From contig NZ_LT962671.1 of NCBI RefSeq assembly GCF_900199545.1, forward strand, positions 122,533-186,532: DNA of 64,000 bases, read 5' to 3'. Under the pieces are notes generated by a model. The model was not told the DNA's origin. It ran no database searches and saw only the letters and a program-made list of their open reading frames with translations. Source of the DNA: Raoultibacter massiliensis (GTDB lineage: Bacteria; Actinomycetota; Coriobacteriia; Coriobacteriales; Eggerthellaceae). A program made the position numbers and the translations under genes. Shown one piece after another: positions 36,260 to 46,122 of this stretch (position 1 is its first letter; each line of letters opens with the position of its first letter).

Positions 36260-37954
36260 ATGAATGTTGTTCCAACCGAATTCGTTCCAGAACCACCAAA
36301 AGGCTCGTCGTTCGTTATCGATAGATGCCCTTTCCGCTATGGCGAACGTATCGATATGGCTGTTTTAAACCTAGCTGAGGATAAGATAGTCAACTGGCCG
36401 ATGGTGTACATATTGGCTAACGAGGACACTGCCTACGTCGGTCAAACGACGAGTGTTGCCAATCGGATAAACCAGCACGGCGCAAACGAGGAAAAGAAAG
36501 ACTTTGCCAGCGTCAATATCATCTTCAATGAAGAGTTCAACGTTTCCGCTGTAACCGATTACGAACATCGCCTTATCGGTCTTATGCACGCCGACGGCAG
36601 ATACAGATTAACGAACAAGAACGATGGCATGACTGATACGAACTACTTTTCGAAAGCTCAGTATGCAGGCATGTTCAATGATCTCTGGGAAGAGCTCAGG
36701 CGTCTGGAGCTTGCTGAACACACGATTGACGAAATCGAAGAATCCGAGGTGTTCAAGTATTCGCCCTATAAAGGGTTGACCCCCGACCAAAGGGTTGCGC
36801 TCGATAAGATACTCGAAGCCATCGAAGGAGGTCTTGACGATGCGAAGCCCATCGTGGTTGAGGGAATGCCTGGAACCGGAAAGACGATCCTTGCGATCTA
36901 CTTGCTGAAGGCCCTGAAAGACAATCCAAAGTATGCTGGGATGAACGTTCGGATTGTCGAACCGGTTACATCGCTTCGGAATACCCTCAAGAAATCGCTC
37001 GCTAGCGTAAGCGGTATGAACGCTGATGACATAATCGGCCCTGCCGATCTTATCAAGCCCGATTATCGATATGCGGGAAGGGACGCGAAAAGTTTCGATA
37101 TCGTCCTTGCCGATGAGGCCCATCGGTTAAAGCGGAGGGTGAACCTTGGTACTCAGTTCGGGAATTTCGACAAAGTAAACGAAGAGCTTGGTTTGCCTAA
37201 GGGGGCAAATCAAATCGAATGGATACTCGATCAGGTGAAGCTACCTGTTTTCTTTTACGATCCCCTGCAGACGGTAGGGCCCTCGTGTGTTGGAAGGGAG
37301 GCTGTTCGATCTGCTCTTGGCGATGCTGTTTCCAGTCCGATAAGGCTTGATAGCCAAATGCGAGTTAAGGGCGGAAAAGACTATCTCGACTACATTGCCT
37401 CTGTTCTCGCCGATGCCGATCCTGAGCCACGAACGTTTGAGGGGTACGAAATCGTGATGCATGGGAGGTTCGAAGACTTTGTTGCGAGCTTTGAGGAGAC
37501 CTGCGAAAAGCATACCTTGAGCAGGATGATTGCTGGGTATGCTTGGAAGTGGGTGTCCAAAAACGATCCCGATGCATACGATATCGAAATCGACGGCGTC
37601 AAAAAGCGATGGAATTGCACTTATGACAACTGGGTTGGAAAAGGCGTAGACGATCCTGCCGTTGCTCGCGAGGTCGGGTGCATCCACTCAACGCAGGGAT
37701 ACGATCTGAGCTATGCGTACGTCGTCATTGGCAACGACATTAAGCTGAATTCGTCAACTGGAAAACTGGAAGCGAATAAGAACGGTTATTTCGACAGGAA
37801 CGGTTATGCGACTGCTTCGCAAGAAGAGCTGACCCAATACATCAAAAACATCTACTACGTTCTGCTGACTAGGGGAATTTACGGGACGCATGTATATGTG
37901 TGCGATGAGGGGCTAAAGAAGCATTTTAGCCAGTATTTCGAGGTGATCGAATAG
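36260..37954 (+). CDS. GIY-YIG-like nuclease fused to DUF2075 SF1-type helicase/ATPase
   Basis: 564 residues. Residues 48-110 resemble a GIY-YIG endonuclease: VYILANEDTAYVGQTTSVANRI, then a Asn/His-rich turn and YEHRLI with a possible metal-binding Glu. Residues 180-560 are a DUF2075 P-loop domain: Walker A VVEGMPGTGKT, Walker B DIVLADEAHRLKRR, an SF1 motif with IHSTQGYDLSYAYVVIG, and the arginine-containing YYVLLTRGIYGTHVYV. DUF2075 proteins act on DNA or RNA and occur in phage-defence loci. A strongly decayed cyclase-like gene follows. The role is inferred; no partner nuclease or methylase is adjacent. Confidence 0.75.
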   Translation: MNVVPTEFVPEPPKGSSFVIDRCPFRYGERIDMAVLNLAEDKIVNWPMVYILANEDTAYVGQTTSVANRINQHGANEEKKDFASVNIIFNEEFNVSAVTDYEHRLIGLMHADGRYRLTNKNDGMTDTNYFSKAQYAGMFNDLWEELRRLELAEHTIDEIEESEVFKYSPYKGLTPDQRVALDKILEAIEGGLDDAKPIVVEGMPGTGKTILAIYLLKALKDNPKYAGMNVRIVEPVTSLRNTLKKSLASVSGMNADDIIGPADLIKPDYRYAGRDAKSFDIVLADEAHRLKRRVNLGTQFGNFDKVNEELGLPKGANQIEWILDQVKLPVFFYDPLQTVGPSCVGREAVRSALGDAVSSPIRLDSQMRVKGGKDYLDYIASVLADADPEPRTFEGYEIVMHGRFEDFVASFEETCEKHTLSRMIAGYAWKWVSKNDPDAYDIEIDGVKKRWNCTYDNWVGKGVDDPAVAREVGCIHSTQGYDLSYAYVVIGNDIKLNSSTGKLEANKNGYFDRNGYATASQEELTQYIKNIYYVLLTRGIYGTHVYVCDEGLKKHFSQYFEVIE

Positions 37955-38169
37955 CCACAGGATGAAAGAATCGATTGCTGCATCTTTGCCCATCTTGGAT
38001 CGTCTGCCGTTTCGGTTGCTTTGCTACTGCGGATGACGAATGCCGATAGGCATCTAGGGCGCTTTGTCTTACGCGAACGCCCGTCTCTTTGAATACGTGT
38101 TCTGTATCGAAGCATGGCGAATGGCACGATGCTTTCGACCTGGCATGAGCAACGAAAGCTGGTTGTTGT

Positions 38170-38887
38170 ATGAACATTGGTTGCGCAACTGATCCTTACG
38201 ACAGGGAATCAAGCTTGTATCTTATGGCGTACCTCGATGTACTGGGGACTACTCAAAGGATAAGGATCGAGTCCATGCGGATGAAACGCTCAATATCTTT
38301 CATAACCTTTATGCCTTCAGTACTTCGATAGCGGGGGAGATATTCAAGGAGGAAGCGGAAATCCGTTTTCGTATTTTTTCTGACAATCTTGTTGTTGCAT
38401 TGCCTCTTTCGGACGATATCGAGAAGCAGCATCGGATGATTGTTTTGTTTTTACGAGCTATCTGCAACATTTAGTCTTCATGTGTCGGAGATTGCGTTGG
38501 GTGGCTGCTTCGGGGTGGGATAACGATCGGTTCTGCCTATATGGATGAAGGATGGTATGGGGCGAGGCTCTTGTTGAAGCTCACTATTTAGAGGATTGTT
38601 TGGCGATCTTTCCTCGGGTAGTGCTTGCCGAGGGCACGGCACGTTACTTGCTGGAGGACGAGGAATTATCCGTCTTCGTTAACCAGGATTTTGATGGAGT
38701 TTATTACCTTAACTACCTTTCGAATTGGTCGTACTGCGGAGAGGTGCTTGCAGCGGGCTTTGAGCGGATGAAACAAGAGGCTATGCCGAACGCTCGCTTC
38801 GATGTGATGCAGAAGTTAAGGTGGCATATGAATTATGCGAATCGGGAGCTGGAGAGAAAGGGAGAAAGCGCGCGTCTCTCCCTCTAA
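38170..38887 (+). pseudogene. Decayed cyclase-like protein gene
   Basis: Joining frames gives a recognisable family: MAYLDVLGTTQR at the start, EIRFRIFSDNLVVALPLSDD, LLRGGITIGSAYMDEG, then MVWGEALVEAHYLEDCLAIFPR. Lesions are a frameshift near 38255, a TAG at 38472-38474 and a one-base loss near 38548. The motifs FSDNLV and GGITIG followed by GEALVEA resemble the arrangement in class III nucleotide cyclases, so a signalling role is possible but weakly supported. It follows the DUF2075 gene by 215 bases and may have been its partner. Confidence 0.6.
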
Positions 38888-39214
38888 GCCGGTACCGGGA
38901 ATTGGTCGTTGCCGAGGCGATCTTTGATGCGTTTTCTCTAGAGCTTGGATTTTTTTCGGACAGGTATTCACCTTAAGAGCCTTAAATCCCAAGATCAGCA
39001 CCTTAACCCCCATCAAATATGGGGTGTTTTGGTCTGACGATCAAACCCCTTTCACCATGAAATATGCGGATTTCGTACCCGTGGCCCCTTCGCCATACTC
39101 CTTGGTAATCCATCGGCCTTGAGGCCCATGAAGGCGAGGTAGGAAGTTAGGGGTGATGAGGCGGGCAGCCGATGGTCGGACCAAGAAGAACTTTGGACTC
39201 GAAAGGTGAGAGAG
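38888..39214. promoter_or_regulatory. Leader region of the cytochrome/flavoprotein operon
   Basis: No gene is seen in these 327 bases. A small hairpin CCCCAT-caaat-ATGGGG followed by TGTTTT (39008-39030) may be a terminator. The operon promoter should lie downstream of it, but no clear boxes were found. Confidence 0.35.
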
Positions 39215-39796
39215 ATGTTGGGAAAGAAAGAGGGGATTGCGTCGCAAAGCGCGAAGCTGCGAATGCTGCTTGCGGTTGTTGCTCTGACGGCTATGCTTGC
39301 CTTGGCGCTTACGGCATGCGCTCCTGGCGGATCGAAAAGCGATTCCGCTGGCGACGGGGGCGTTGATTGGGATGCTATCATCGCCGAGAATCCGGACGAC
39401 CCGTTTGTGGCGAGCTATTCTTCGGGCGATGACGACCACCTTGTAACCATGCACCAGAAGCTTGGGTACACCTGCGCCGATTGTCATGACGATGCCGATG
39501 CTCAGCTGGTGGGGACTCTTGAGGAGCCGGTGGAGTCGTCCGAATCCAACGTAGGGACGCGCGAGATGTGTTTGAACGAGGCATGCCACCCCAGCTGGGA
39601 CAAGATCAAGGAAAGCACCATCATGGACGGCGAGTCTACCGTGTACAACAGAGATGCCAAATACAACGTTCACGACAACCATCGCGGTGAAGTCGATTGC
39701 GGCGAGTGCCATAGCATGCACGAGACTTCCACGTTGAACTGCGTTGAATGCCACAACCTTGGCGAGCTGCCCGAGGGTTGGGATGGATACGAATAG
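39215..39796 (+). CDS. Tetraheme c-type cytochrome lipoprotein
   Basis: 193 residues. The lipoprotein signal ends ALALTACAP near residue 34. Four heme-binding motifs follow: CADCH, an unusual CLNEACH (C-x4-C-H), CGECH and CVECH, with extra His residues (HQKLG, HDNHRG, SMHETS) as distal ligands. It is an exported, membrane-anchored electron carrier that would receive electrons from the quinone pool side and deliver them to the flavoprotein encoded 13 bases downstream. The ATG at 39215 is chosen over an upstream GTG because the signal peptide then has normal length. Confidence 0.9.
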   Translation: MLGKKEGIASQSAKLRMLLAVVALTAMLALALTACAPGGSKSDSAGDGGVDWDAIIAENPDDPFVASYSSGDDDHLVTMHQKLGYTCADCHDDADAQLVGTLEEPVESSESNVGTREMCLNEACHPSWDKIKESTIMDGESTVYNRDAKYNVHDNHRGEVDCGECHSMHETSTLNCVECHNLGELPEGWDGYE

Positions 39797-39809
39797 GAAG
39801 GGAGGAAAG

Positions 39810-41399
39810 ATGGGAGCAAAGGTATCACGTCGCGATTTCTTGCTGGGTTCTGCGGTTTTGGGAACGGGTCTTCTGGCTGCCGCCCCTTTGGCGGTCGGAA
39901 CGCAGGCTGCCTATGCAAAGGAACCCGATAGCGTCGAGGAAATCGACGAAAGCATTGAGCCGTCCGAAGTTTACGAGTGCGATTTCTGCGTATGCGGATC
40001 CGGCACCGCTGGCCTCTGTGCGGCGAACCGCGCTGCTGAGTTGGGTGCGAAGGTCATCTTGGTAGATGTGGTGACGGAAAACGGGGTGGGCGGCAATTCT
40101 CGTTACGTAGAAAACATCGGGCACATAGCCGTCGGCACCGATAATGCCCTGCAGGCTCAAGGCGAAGTCGATACGTTCTACGATTCTCTTTCTGCGTATC
40201 ATCGCTATGCAGGCAACACCATCATCACGCGCCGGTTCTCTGATACGGGCGAAGAGGTTCGCACGTGGACTTCGGAGTTCCAGGGCGTTACGTTCAACGC
40301 GCGCGGAAAATACGACGAGGGTCCCGATGAGATGTCGGGCGGCATGAACGCCGTTATGACCATGTACGAACTCGGCAAGAGCCAAGGAGTGCAGTTTATT
40401 TTCGATGCTCGCGCATTCAAGCTGCTAACTGACGAGAGCGGGGCTATCTCCGGCGTTTTGTGCAAGAGCCGCAATAACATGGTGATCCAGGTGAATGCGA
40501 AGGCCGTCGATCTTTGCACCGGCGGGTTCTCGGCGAACCGCGAGATGTTCGAAAGCTTTACGCACGTGAGCTACGACAACGTTATCGCTCGCGGCACCAT
40601 GGGAACGCAGCGCGGCGACGGCATCACCATGGGCCTCGAGCTTGGCGCTCTGCTGCATCACCCCACTGCCATCAACTACTGCAGCCCCGTCCTTCCGGGC
40701 CATTACAACAAGGGCGCGCTGACTATCTGCGGATGCAACCAGGCGGATACCATCTTCTTGAACCAAGATTCCCGTCGCTTCTGCGATGAGAGCGTCATCA
40801 AGGACTGGACGCTTTCCGGCAACATCTGCAGCCAGCAGCAGCACGTGTATACGATCATCGACCAGGACTTCGTGCAGAAGATCATGGACGAAGGCGTGGT
40901 GACGCGCCGTGCCAACTACTTCGAACCCGGTACGCCCGTTCCCGAGTTCCAACAGGAGATCGACGACGCGTTGACGCGCGAGAACCCGCGCGTGTTCAAA
41001 GCCGATACGATCGAGGACCTGGCCAAGCAGCTCGGCCTCGACCCGGAAGCTGCGGCAGCTGAGATCGAGAAGTTCAACGGATACGTGGATGCAGGCAAAG
41101 ACGCCGATTTTCTCAAGGATCCAGAATACCTGCGCAAGGTTCAGACGCCGCCGTTCTACGGCTTCAAGACCATGCTTGCGTTCTATAACACCGTCGGCGG
41201 CTTGAAGGTCGACGAATACGCGCGCGTTATCGGAAGCGACTACAAGCCGATCCCCGGTTTGTACGCGGGCGGTTCGGATGCCGGCGGGCTTTTCGGTCCG
41301 TATTACGATGTGAGCATCGCACCCGGCTCGACGCAGCTTTGGGGTCGTGTTTCGGGCTATTGGGCTGCGAGCCATGCGGTAGAGGAGTATATGGCGTAG
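39810..41399 (+). CDS. Tat-exported FAD-dependent reductase, partner of tetraheme cytochrome
   Basis: 530 residues with GGAGG nine bases upstream. The Tat signal is VSRRDFLLGSAVLGTGLL with an AYA-type cleavage site near residue 33, and no lipobox. The FAD fold is CDFCVCGSGTAGLCAANRAAE; the fumarate reductase-like body follows (VDLCTGGFSANREMF; PIPGLYAGGSDAGGLFG). The pair of exported cytochrome and soluble flavoprotein has the layout of Cgr1/Cgr2 and of other modular Eggerthellaceae reductases for anaerobic respiration. The residues that reduce fumarate are not conserved clearly, so the acceptor is open. Confidence 0.9.
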   Translation: MGAKVSRRDFLLGSAVLGTGLLAAAPLAVGTQAAYAKEPDSVEEIDESIEPSEVYECDFCVCGSGTAGLCAANRAAELGAKVILVDVVTENGVGGNSRYVENIGHIAVGTDNALQAQGEVDTFYDSLSAYHRYAGNTIITRRFSDTGEEVRTWTSEFQGVTFNARGKYDEGPDEMSGGMNAVMTMYELGKSQGVQFIFDARAFKLLTDESGAISGVLCKSRNNMVIQVNAKAVDLCTGGFSANREMFESFTHVSYDNVIARGTMGTQRGDGITMGLELGALLHHPTAINYCSPVLPGHYNKGALTICGCNQADTIFLNQDSRRFCDESVIKDWTLSGNICSQQQHVYTIIDQDFVQKIMDEGVVTRRANYFEPGTPVPEFQQEIDDALTRENPRVFKADTIEDLAKQLGLDPEAAAAEIEKFNGYVDAGKDADFLKDPEYLRKVQTPPFYGFKTMLAFYNTVGGLKVDEYARVIGSDYKPIPGLYAGGSDAGGLFGPYYDVSIAPGSTQLWGRVSGYWAASHAVEEYMA

Positions 41400-41432
41400 T
41401 CGGCGGGATCGGCTAATACGGTTTTCCCTTCT

Positions 41433-41475
41433 GGTGAGGCGGCAGTGGTCTGAGGAAACTGCCGCCTCACCTTTG
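41433..41475 (+). terminator. Terminator of the cytochrome/flavoprotein operon
   Basis: A perfect 14-bp stem (GGTGAGGCGGCAGT at 41433-41446, complement at 41458-41471) with an 11-nt loop is followed by TTT. Confidence 0.8.
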
Positions 41476-41546
41476 CGCTGTCTACGGGTATAATTTTCTG
41501 CAGAGAGATTCGCGCTTATCATGTTGCTGTTTGAGGGGAAGTTGAA

Positions 41547-43013
41547 ATGGAGAAGGCGAACAGATCCCGCATCTTCGTTGCGGCGCTGGGCTTTTCGCTG
41601 ACGTGGATCTTCTTGCAGCCGAGCACTCTCCCGTGGCCGGAGCAATTGGGGGAGGGTGGCTTTTCCGATACGTGGTACGGCATACTTTTGGGTGCCTTCA
41701 TAGCTCTGTCCATTGTTGTCATCGCTGGTCGGCGGTATGTGGAGCGGTTCATTGAAGGCCACAGGATCATCTTGTTCGTTTTGATGATGCTGTCGTTGGC
41801 GGGATTCGCCCTGCTTCAGTCGGCGGGATCTTTCGGCTCGGCTGAGCTGATTGCATGCTGCGCCGCATCGCTGCTTGCCGTGGGGTATCTGGCGATAATC
41901 ATGGCATGGATATGCGGAATCGCGACGCTTGGCGGGGCAGAGGCGGGGCTGGTGGTTGTCCTCTCGGTCGTGCTTCACGTGCTGATCCGATCCGTGTTCA
42001 TTGCGATGGGGGACGTTCTTTTTGCCATAGACAGCTTTGGTCCGGCTGTTTCCGGTGTTTTATGGCTTGTGTTTCGTGCGCTGGGGGATGGGGATCCTGA
42101 TCGGCTTGAGGTTGACTCTGTCGAGAGCGGGCGTTCGATCGAATACGGCATCGGCGTTTTTCGCGATCCTGCGTTCGCGATGGTGGGGGCGTATGTGCTT
42201 TGCATCATCTGCGGGCGTGTGACCATGGGCGTATATTTCAATACGCTGGGCCACCCTTCCGCAGACACGCTGCTCGTGCGCAACGCCTTGGTTGGATTGC
42301 TCGGGTTGCTTTATCTGTTCGTATGGCGAAGGCGCCCCGATGACGAGCGGTTGTCGTTGGTGGCGTGGATACCGCCGACCGTCATGCTCCTGTTCGGGCA
42401 GATTGCCATTCTCGCGCTCGGCGCGGAGCAATCTCCTTTGAGCAGCGCAGCTATCACGGGTGCGCTCATGTGCCTCGAGGCTATTTCGCTGATCATGTTG
42501 TTTCGGCTCGCCTATCGAAAGCGCGCTTCGGCGGTGCTGGTGGTTGGATCGGGCTTCTTGGTCGCGCGGTTGATCCCGCTGGGCATCCAGCGCTCGCTTG
42601 CGCTTCAGCTGATCTCGTTTTTCACGGTGCCGTCCAGCTCTCTTGTGTTTGTGGTCATCACCGCTGTCATGGTGATCATCATCGGCGTGTTCGTGGTGGT
42701 TTTTCGCTTTGCCATCACGTCCGGCTCGGATGTGCGGGCTTTCGCGCAAAAAGATGCGGTTGGAAGGTCGGGTGAGCCTGCGAGACCGTCGCGTGAGGAG
42801 ATCGTGCTAAGCATAGGAAGGGGAGCGGGGCTGACTCCCCGCGAGATCGAGATCATGGGTCTGGTAATCGAGGGGAACAGCCAAAAGAGGATATCGGAGA
42901 AGTTGACGCTTTCCTACGGCACGGTCCAGTGGTACATGAAGGCCATCTATAAGAAACTCGATATTCACTCGAAGCAGGATTTAGTCGATCTGGTGCAGGA
43001 GCGGTTGGGGTGA
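41547..43013 (+). CDS. LuxR-type regulator with N-terminal multi-helix membrane domain
   Basis: 488 residues with about twelve membrane helices (residues 8-395) and a C-terminal LuxR HTH (LTPREIEIMGLVIEGNSQKR, then YGTVQWYMKAIYKKLDIHSK). Same design as the regulator at 27360-28772. It directly follows the cytochrome/flavoprotein operon, separated by a terminator, and is the likely regulator of that operon. The HTH has VQWYMKAIY instead of VKTHIRRIY, so its operator is probably different. Confidence 0.9.
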   Translation: MEKANRSRIFVAALGFSLTWIFLQPSTLPWPEQLGEGGFSDTWYGILLGAFIALSIVVIAGRRYVERFIEGHRIILFVLMMLSLAGFALLQSAGSFGSAELIACCAASLLAVGYLAIIMAWICGIATLGGAEAGLVVVLSVVLHVLIRSVFIAMGDVLFAIDSFGPAVSGVLWLVFRALGDGDPDRLEVDSVESGRSIEYGIGVFRDPAFAMVGAYVLCIICGRVTMGVYFNTLGHPSADTLLVRNALVGLLGLLYLFVWRRRPDDERLSLVAWIPPTVMLLFGQIAILALGAEQSPLSSAAITGALMCLEAISLIMLFRLAYRKRASAVLVVGSGFLVARLIPLGIQRSLALQLISFFTVPSSSLVFVVITAVMVIIIGVFVVVFRFAITSGSDVRAFAQKDAVGRSGEPARPSREEIVLSIGRGAGLTPREIEIMGLVIEGNSQKRISEKLTLSYGTVQWYMKAIYKKLDIHSKQDLVDLVQERLG

Positions 43014-43239
43014 GGGAAGGCAGATCGCTTCGTTCGGCGCTTTTGGCCGCCTCGCGAGAAACCATGCCCGGCTGTTGGTCGTAATGTCGATTTTGCGTAA
43101 TGGCCGCAGAAGATCTTCGGACGGATCTTACGGACGTCATCGTGAGAAAATCGCGCGTGCTATAATCGCGGTACGGGGATTCGCCTGAGGATTCGGGCGC
43201 AAGATGGGATGGGTTCATCGCGCGGCGTCAGGGGGAAGC

Positions 43240-45861
43240 GTGACGAAATCTGGGAAATACATAGCTATGCTGCCCACCAAGGTTCGCAGACCCGAACCGT
43301 CGGATAAAGCGGTGGTGCGCGAGCGCGTGGTGGAGAAGATGTCGCGTGCTTTGGGCTACAAGATCGTGACGGTTATATCTCCTGCAGGGTTTGGCAAAAC
43401 GACTGCCGTTTCCGCATGGTCTGCTACGCTGGGAAATACGGCCGTCGCCTGGTTGCACGTGGACGAGGTCGATTCGGGCGCAGATCGGTTTTGGAGCTAT
43501 TTCCTGGGCGCTCTCGAGGTTGCCGATCCGCTGCTCTGCGAAAGGCTCGATGCAATGCTCGCGCTTCAAGGGCCCGTGCCCGCGTTTCTCGACGAGCTCA
43601 TATTGGGGCTTGCGGCATACGGAAAGCCCTGCGTTATGGTTTTGGAAGACTACCACAGGCTTTCTGGTGCGGGCGAGATTCACGAAGGTATCAGCTACGT
43701 CATCCGTCATTTGCCGGAAAACGCGCATCTGGTCATCACCTCGCGTGCGACGCTGCCTATCCCGCTGTCTCGAATTCGCGTGCGAGGCGAGCTTCTTGCG
43801 GTAGACGAGGGGGATCTTGCGTTCACGCCCCAGGAAACGGGGCTTGCCATGCTCAAGCATGGGGTTCGGCTGTCCAAAGACGACGCGCGGCGGGTGTTCG
43901 AGGCACTGCGGGGCTGGCCTGCGGGCGTCGCCGTCATTGCTCTTCTGTGCACCACGGGATCATCCGACGAAGTGGAGCAAGCCCTTGCGAGCGCGCGCCA
44001 CGACATTCGCGCTTATCTCGTGGAAGAGGTGTTCGACGGCTTGTCGGAAAAGACGCAGGACTTTCTCGAAGCTACGGCTATCGTCGATTCGTACAACGTC
44101 GATCTGGCGTGCGAGCTTACGGGGCTCGGACGCGGAGAAGCGTCTGCTGTCATCAAAGAGCTCATGGGAAACGGCTTGTTCGTCGGGCGCACGGAGCGTG
44201 ACGGTCACGGGGAGGCGTGGTATCGATATCATCACCTGTTCGCCGACCTTCTCGAAGATCGGATTCGCCAGATGGACAGGGCGAGGGTAGAGGAGCTCTC
44301 TTTCAGGGCTCGAGACTGGCTCGACGCTCACGGGTATCTTGACAGCGCGGTCGAACTTTCATGCAGGATAAAAGACTACGGGCATGCACGTTCCGTGATT
44401 CTTAGGCAGTGGGAGGGCTGCTATACCAGCGATTCGCATCGCATGCTCACCAGGTGGGCCGACCTCATGCCCGAAGAGGAGGTGAGGTCTGACCCCCTTG
44501 TATGCGCGGTGCTGGCTCTGCCCGTTATGATGGCTGCGGATTACGGGAAGGCCCGAGAGTACATCCAGATAGCGGAGGCAGGCTGCGAGCGCTTGAAGGC
44601 GGGCGAGAAACGCGATCTGCTTTCCGGCTTGTGCATGGTGCAGCGCGCCTATCTTGCCACCTATCAGAACCACCGCGAGGAGTCTGCCTGTTTCGCATCG
44701 GCTGCGCTTGAACGGCTCCCGCGAAGCGAGGCGTACCTGCGCGGAACGATGAAGCAGGTTCTTGCTTCGCGTCACTGCTACGACGACCCCTTCGCTTCGA
44801 AACGCGATCTCGAGGCGATCATCGCCGAGCAGCGGGAGCGGGGCAATGCAAGCCTTCTCGGCGCTCTCTATTGCAATCTTGCCGTACTGGATGCTCAGCT
44901 GGGCCTTGATGACAAGTCGAAGTACATGTGCGAGCAGGCCTATGCCCTGTTTGCCGAAAAAGATCGGTTCTACATGCCGATGTACACGTTCGCCTACTAT
45001 GCGGAGATGCTTTGCGCTTACGGACGAGGCGATTTTGAGGAAGCGCTTGCGTTTTACGAAAGGTACGAGGGGGCCAACCTCGGCATCATCGTGTCGCACT
45101 ACGACACGGAGGCGCTTTGCCTTAAGGCGAAGGCCCTCTATCGCCTCGGCATGCCTCAGGCGAAGCAAACCTTTCTCGGCGCGTGGGCCTCGAACGAGAA
45201 TGCGGTGTACATGACAGTTCCCTCGCTTGCGATGATGCGCGACTGGTGCAGCGTGTTCGGGTTGGACGAGCCTCCTCGGTGCAATCAGGCGGGTGCGCTC
45301 GATCATGCCTGCGTGTTTTTGGCTATGAGAGAGTACGTAATGGGCAATATGGCTGCCTGCGAAGAGGTCTGCCGTATGGCCGATGCTCTGCCCGAGCGCA
45401 ACCGCGCTGCCAAAGTTGCAGCTCACGGCATTGCGGCGCTCTTCTCTTTTTCGACAGGGCATCTGCATCATGCTCATGCGCATATACGCGCCGCCGCTTT
45501 GCTTGCGGGTGGCAGCGGGCTTGTCCAGCTGCTTTACGAGAATGCATCCGATCTCAAGGGGGCGGCTGATCTCGCCTTGGGGGATTCGGATCTTTCCGTT
45601 GCCGAGAGGGCCGTACTCGGGGAAGTTGCGAGAGCCGCCGACGCGATCTCGGCATCGCAGGCGCCTCTTTCGCTTACCGAGCGCGAACTCGAGGTTCTCA
45701 AAGAGCTTTCGTCGGGGGCTACCGTCGCTCAAGCCGCAGCAAACCTGTTCATTTCGAAAGACACCGCGAAAAGTCATCTCCAAAATGCTTACGGTAAGCT
45801 TGGGGTCCACTCTAAAGTCCAGGCCATCTCGGTCCTGCGCGAAGCTGGCATTCTCGGCTGA
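43240..45861 (+). CDS. MalT/LuxR-type ATP-dependent transcriptional regulator
   Basis: About 873 residues from the GTG at 43240 (AGGGGGA upstream); an ATG at 43204 is an alternative. Walker A is VISPAGFGKTTAVSAW near residue 50 and the ABC/STAND features LVITSRATLPIPLSRIRVRGEL follow, then a winged region (FLEATAIVDSYNVDLACELT) and TPR-like repeats over residues 400-780. The C-terminal LuxR HTH is LTERELEVLKELSSGATVAQ with SKDTAKSHLQNAYGKL. STAND regulators of this type bind an inducer and ATP, oligomerise and activate the adjacent operon; here that is the molybdoenzyme operon beginning 261 bases downstream. Confidence 0.9.
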   Translation: MTKSGKYIAMLPTKVRRPEPSDKAVVRERVVEKMSRALGYKIVTVISPAGFGKTTAVSAWSATLGNTAVAWLHVDEVDSGADRFWSYFLGALEVADPLLCERLDAMLALQGPVPAFLDELILGLAAYGKPCVMVLEDYHRLSGAGEIHEGISYVIRHLPENAHLVITSRATLPIPLSRIRVRGELLAVDEGDLAFTPQETGLAMLKHGVRLSKDDARRVFEALRGWPAGVAVIALLCTTGSSDEVEQALASARHDIRAYLVEEVFDGLSEKTQDFLEATAIVDSYNVDLACELTGLGRGEASAVIKELMGNGLFVGRTERDGHGEAWYRYHHLFADLLEDRIRQMDRARVEELSFRARDWLDAHGYLDSAVELSCRIKDYGHARSVILRQWEGCYTSDSHRMLTRWADLMPEEEVRSDPLVCAVLALPVMMAADYGKAREYIQIAEAGCERLKAGEKRDLLSGLCMVQRAYLATYQNHREESACFASAALERLPRSEAYLRGTMKQVLASRHCYDDPFASKRDLEAIIAEQRERGNASLLGALYCNLAVLDAQLGLDDKSKYMCEQAYALFAEKDRFYMPMYTFAYYAEMLCAYGRGDFEEALAFYERYEGANLGIIVSHYDTEALCLKAKALYRLGMPQAKQTFLGAWASNENAVYMTVPSLAMMRDWCSVFGLDEPPRCNQAGALDHACVFLAMREYVMGNMAACEEVCRMADALPERNRAAKVAAHGIAALFSFSTGHLHHAHAHIRAAALLAGGSGLVQLLYENASDLKGAADLALGDSDLSVAERAVLGEVARAADAISASQAPLSLTERELEVLKELSSGATVAQAAANLFISKDTAKSHLQNAYGKLGVHSKVQAISVLREAGILG

Positions 45862-46122
45862 TTCTGTCAAAGCGCTCTGGCGGCACTCGAATCACCCCGA
45901 CCCTCACCTCTTCGGGTGATTTGCGAAGTGCGCTTTCAATCCCAGAATAAATGCAGTTCGTCCCCGCAGGGGTCCGCGCAAGCGGGATGCGGGGGGCTTT
46001 TTGGACGAGATCGCCAGATGGGAGGCTGTGATTCCGCCTGTCTTAGACATGGGCACGCATGCCTTCTTCTGCTCGGATTCGTTCGGAAATCCTTTTGGCT
46101 CGAGATGAGAGGAAGGTAGAAG

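Noticed and set aside
40425..41978. Long minus-strand frame opposite the Tat flavoprotein
   Set aside because: Shadow of the coding strand; composition is Arg/His-rich without homology.
45862..46122. Possible molybdenum cofactor riboswitch before the molybdoenzyme
   Set aside because: Some GC-rich pairs are visible, but the conserved Moco RNA pattern could not be matched by eye.
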